From the NCBI GenBank assembly GCA_022839105.1, contig JALHDH010000037.1:1-40493 (forward strand): 40,493 nt of DNA, in the 5' to 3' direction. The stretch is from a bacterium. GTDB taxonomy: Bacteria; Vulcanimicrobiota; Xenobia; Xenobiales; Xenobiaceae. Under the pieces are notes generated by a model, which made no database searches, had not been told where the DNA came from, and saw nothing but the letters and a program-made list of their open reading frames with translations. Positions 40,077 through 40,493 of the stretch are shown here, in pieces. Every line of letters begins with the position of its first letter. Position 1 is the first letter of the stretch. The translations under genes were made by a program, and so were the position numbers.

Positions 40077-40493
40077 CTACGGCAGCGACCTGGCAAGGCG
40101 GAAGCCGAGAATGCCGTCGCGGTGGCCGGGGGCCCAGTAGTCGCGACAGGCCGCGCGAGCGCACCGCGCCTCGCGGCGCCACGAACCGCCCCGGCCCACC
40201 CGGAACGAGTCCGAATCAGGGCCAACAGGATCCGTCACCACACCCTGCGGATACGAAGCATACCAGTCCCAGCACCACTCCCATACGTTCCCAAGCGTGT
40301 CATACAAGCCCCAGGCGTTGGGCTGCTTGCCTCGCACGGGATGGGTGGTGGTAAGGCCGGAGTTGCCGTTGTACCAGGCCACGGCGTCCAGCTCCCCGTA
40401 ACGCGCACCCGTCGTCCCCGCACGGCAGGCATACTCCCACTCGGCCTCCGTCGGCAAACGGAACCCCGAGCACGACAAACCCCTCCACGTCAC
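40077..40493 (-). CDS. FGE-sulfatase domain protein, C-terminal part (cut by window edge)
   Basis: The frame is open to the window edge, so the start lies outside. The visible 138 residues are the C-terminal half of an FGE-sulfatase domain: FRLPTEAEWEYACRAGT, HPVRGKQPNAWGLYDTLGNVWEWCWDWY, DPVGPDSDSFRVGRGGSWRREARCARAACRDYW and LGFRLARSLP. It is a close paralogue of the gene at 37237-38382, sharing the same end RSLP-stop, with differences concentrated in the loop after RAACR. Synonymous differences are common, so the duplication is not recent. Function beyond the fold is unknown. Confidence 0.85.
   Translation of the reverse strand: MTWRGLSCSGFRLPTEAEWEYACRAGTTGARYGELDAVAWYNGNSGLTTTHPVRGKQPNAWGLYDTLGNVWEWCWDWYASYPQGVVTDPVGPDSDSFRVGRGGSWRREARCARAACRDYWAPGHRDGILGFRLARSLP

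Noticed and set aside
39823..40140. Plus-strand 105-codon frame across the tandem hairpins.
   Set aside because: Its composition comes from the GC-rich palindromes, and it runs antisense into the FGE coding region.
40077..40260. Diversity-generating retroelement target: the FGE C-terminus (RGGSW...LGFRLAR) looks like a DGR variable region and hairpins lie downstream.
   Set aside because: No reverse transcriptase or template repeat is in the window, and differences between the two FGE paralogues include many synonymous C/T and G/A changes, not adenine-limited changes. The reverse transcriptase could still lie outside the window.

Overview
The window reads as a chromosomal segment of a high-G+C, diderm (Gram-negative type) bacterium. 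Two predicted lipoproteins with Lol-type export signals, an alpha-2-macroglobulin paired with a penicillin-binding protein 1C, a PilT motor, a proton-pumping pyrophosphatase and a PcnB-type poly(A) polymerase all fit a diderm. Nothing fixes the phylum: several proteins look like those of poorly cultured lineages, and I do not assign one. Most genes are densely packed, with ATGA or GTGA stop/start overlaps and strong GGAGG ribosome sites.

Left part (1-12 kb): a PIG-L family deacetylase cut by the window edge meets, stop against stop, a leftward run of five genes. In transcription order these are a HEAT-repeat protein, a 1611-residue multidomain protein, a Met/Gln/Asn-rich protein, a four-cysteine helical protein and a PilT-family ATPase. 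The large protein carries an HEETH metallopeptidase motif, an EF-hand loop, a solenoid of 17-residue helical repeats and a C-terminal zinc knuckle. I do not recognise this set as a described system, and it is the most interesting part of the window. Behind it lies a small membrane/export group: a 132-aa exported protein, a FUN14 protein and a DUF4013 membrane protein.

Middle (12-24 kb): mostly housekeeping genes. These are leucyl aminopeptidase (pepA), a divergent K+-independent-type H+-pyrophosphatase (hppA), GTP 3',8-cyclase (moaA), a lipoprotein with an M30-like metallopeptidase domain, ribose-5-phosphate isomerase A (rpiA), poly(A) polymerase (pcnB), an exported protein of unknown function and a TolB-like beta-propeller.

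Envelope-defence operon (23.4-32.7 kb, leftward): thioester alpha-2-macroglobulin, pbpC, an exported protein with two BamE/SmpA-like motifs, and plsC. The first three genes overlap by four bases at each junction. pbpC has lost about 40 codons of its glycosyltransferase core and is frameshifted. The divergent glgP has a similar lesion of about 34 bases. Both could be real pseudogenes or assembly errors.

Right part (35.5-40.5 kb): a methyltransferase, an ECF-S-like membrane protein and a ModE-type HTH regulator form one short operon. Beyond it the G+C content visibly drops. The last 3 kb holds two formylglycine-generating-enzyme-fold (FGE) paralogues, one cut by the window edge, flanking an atypical sigma-70 factor, a possible 37-aa small protein and two long tandem hairpins. 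This looks like accessory, possibly acquired, DNA. I saw no tRNA, rRNA, CRISPR array, insertion sequence or integrase gene.
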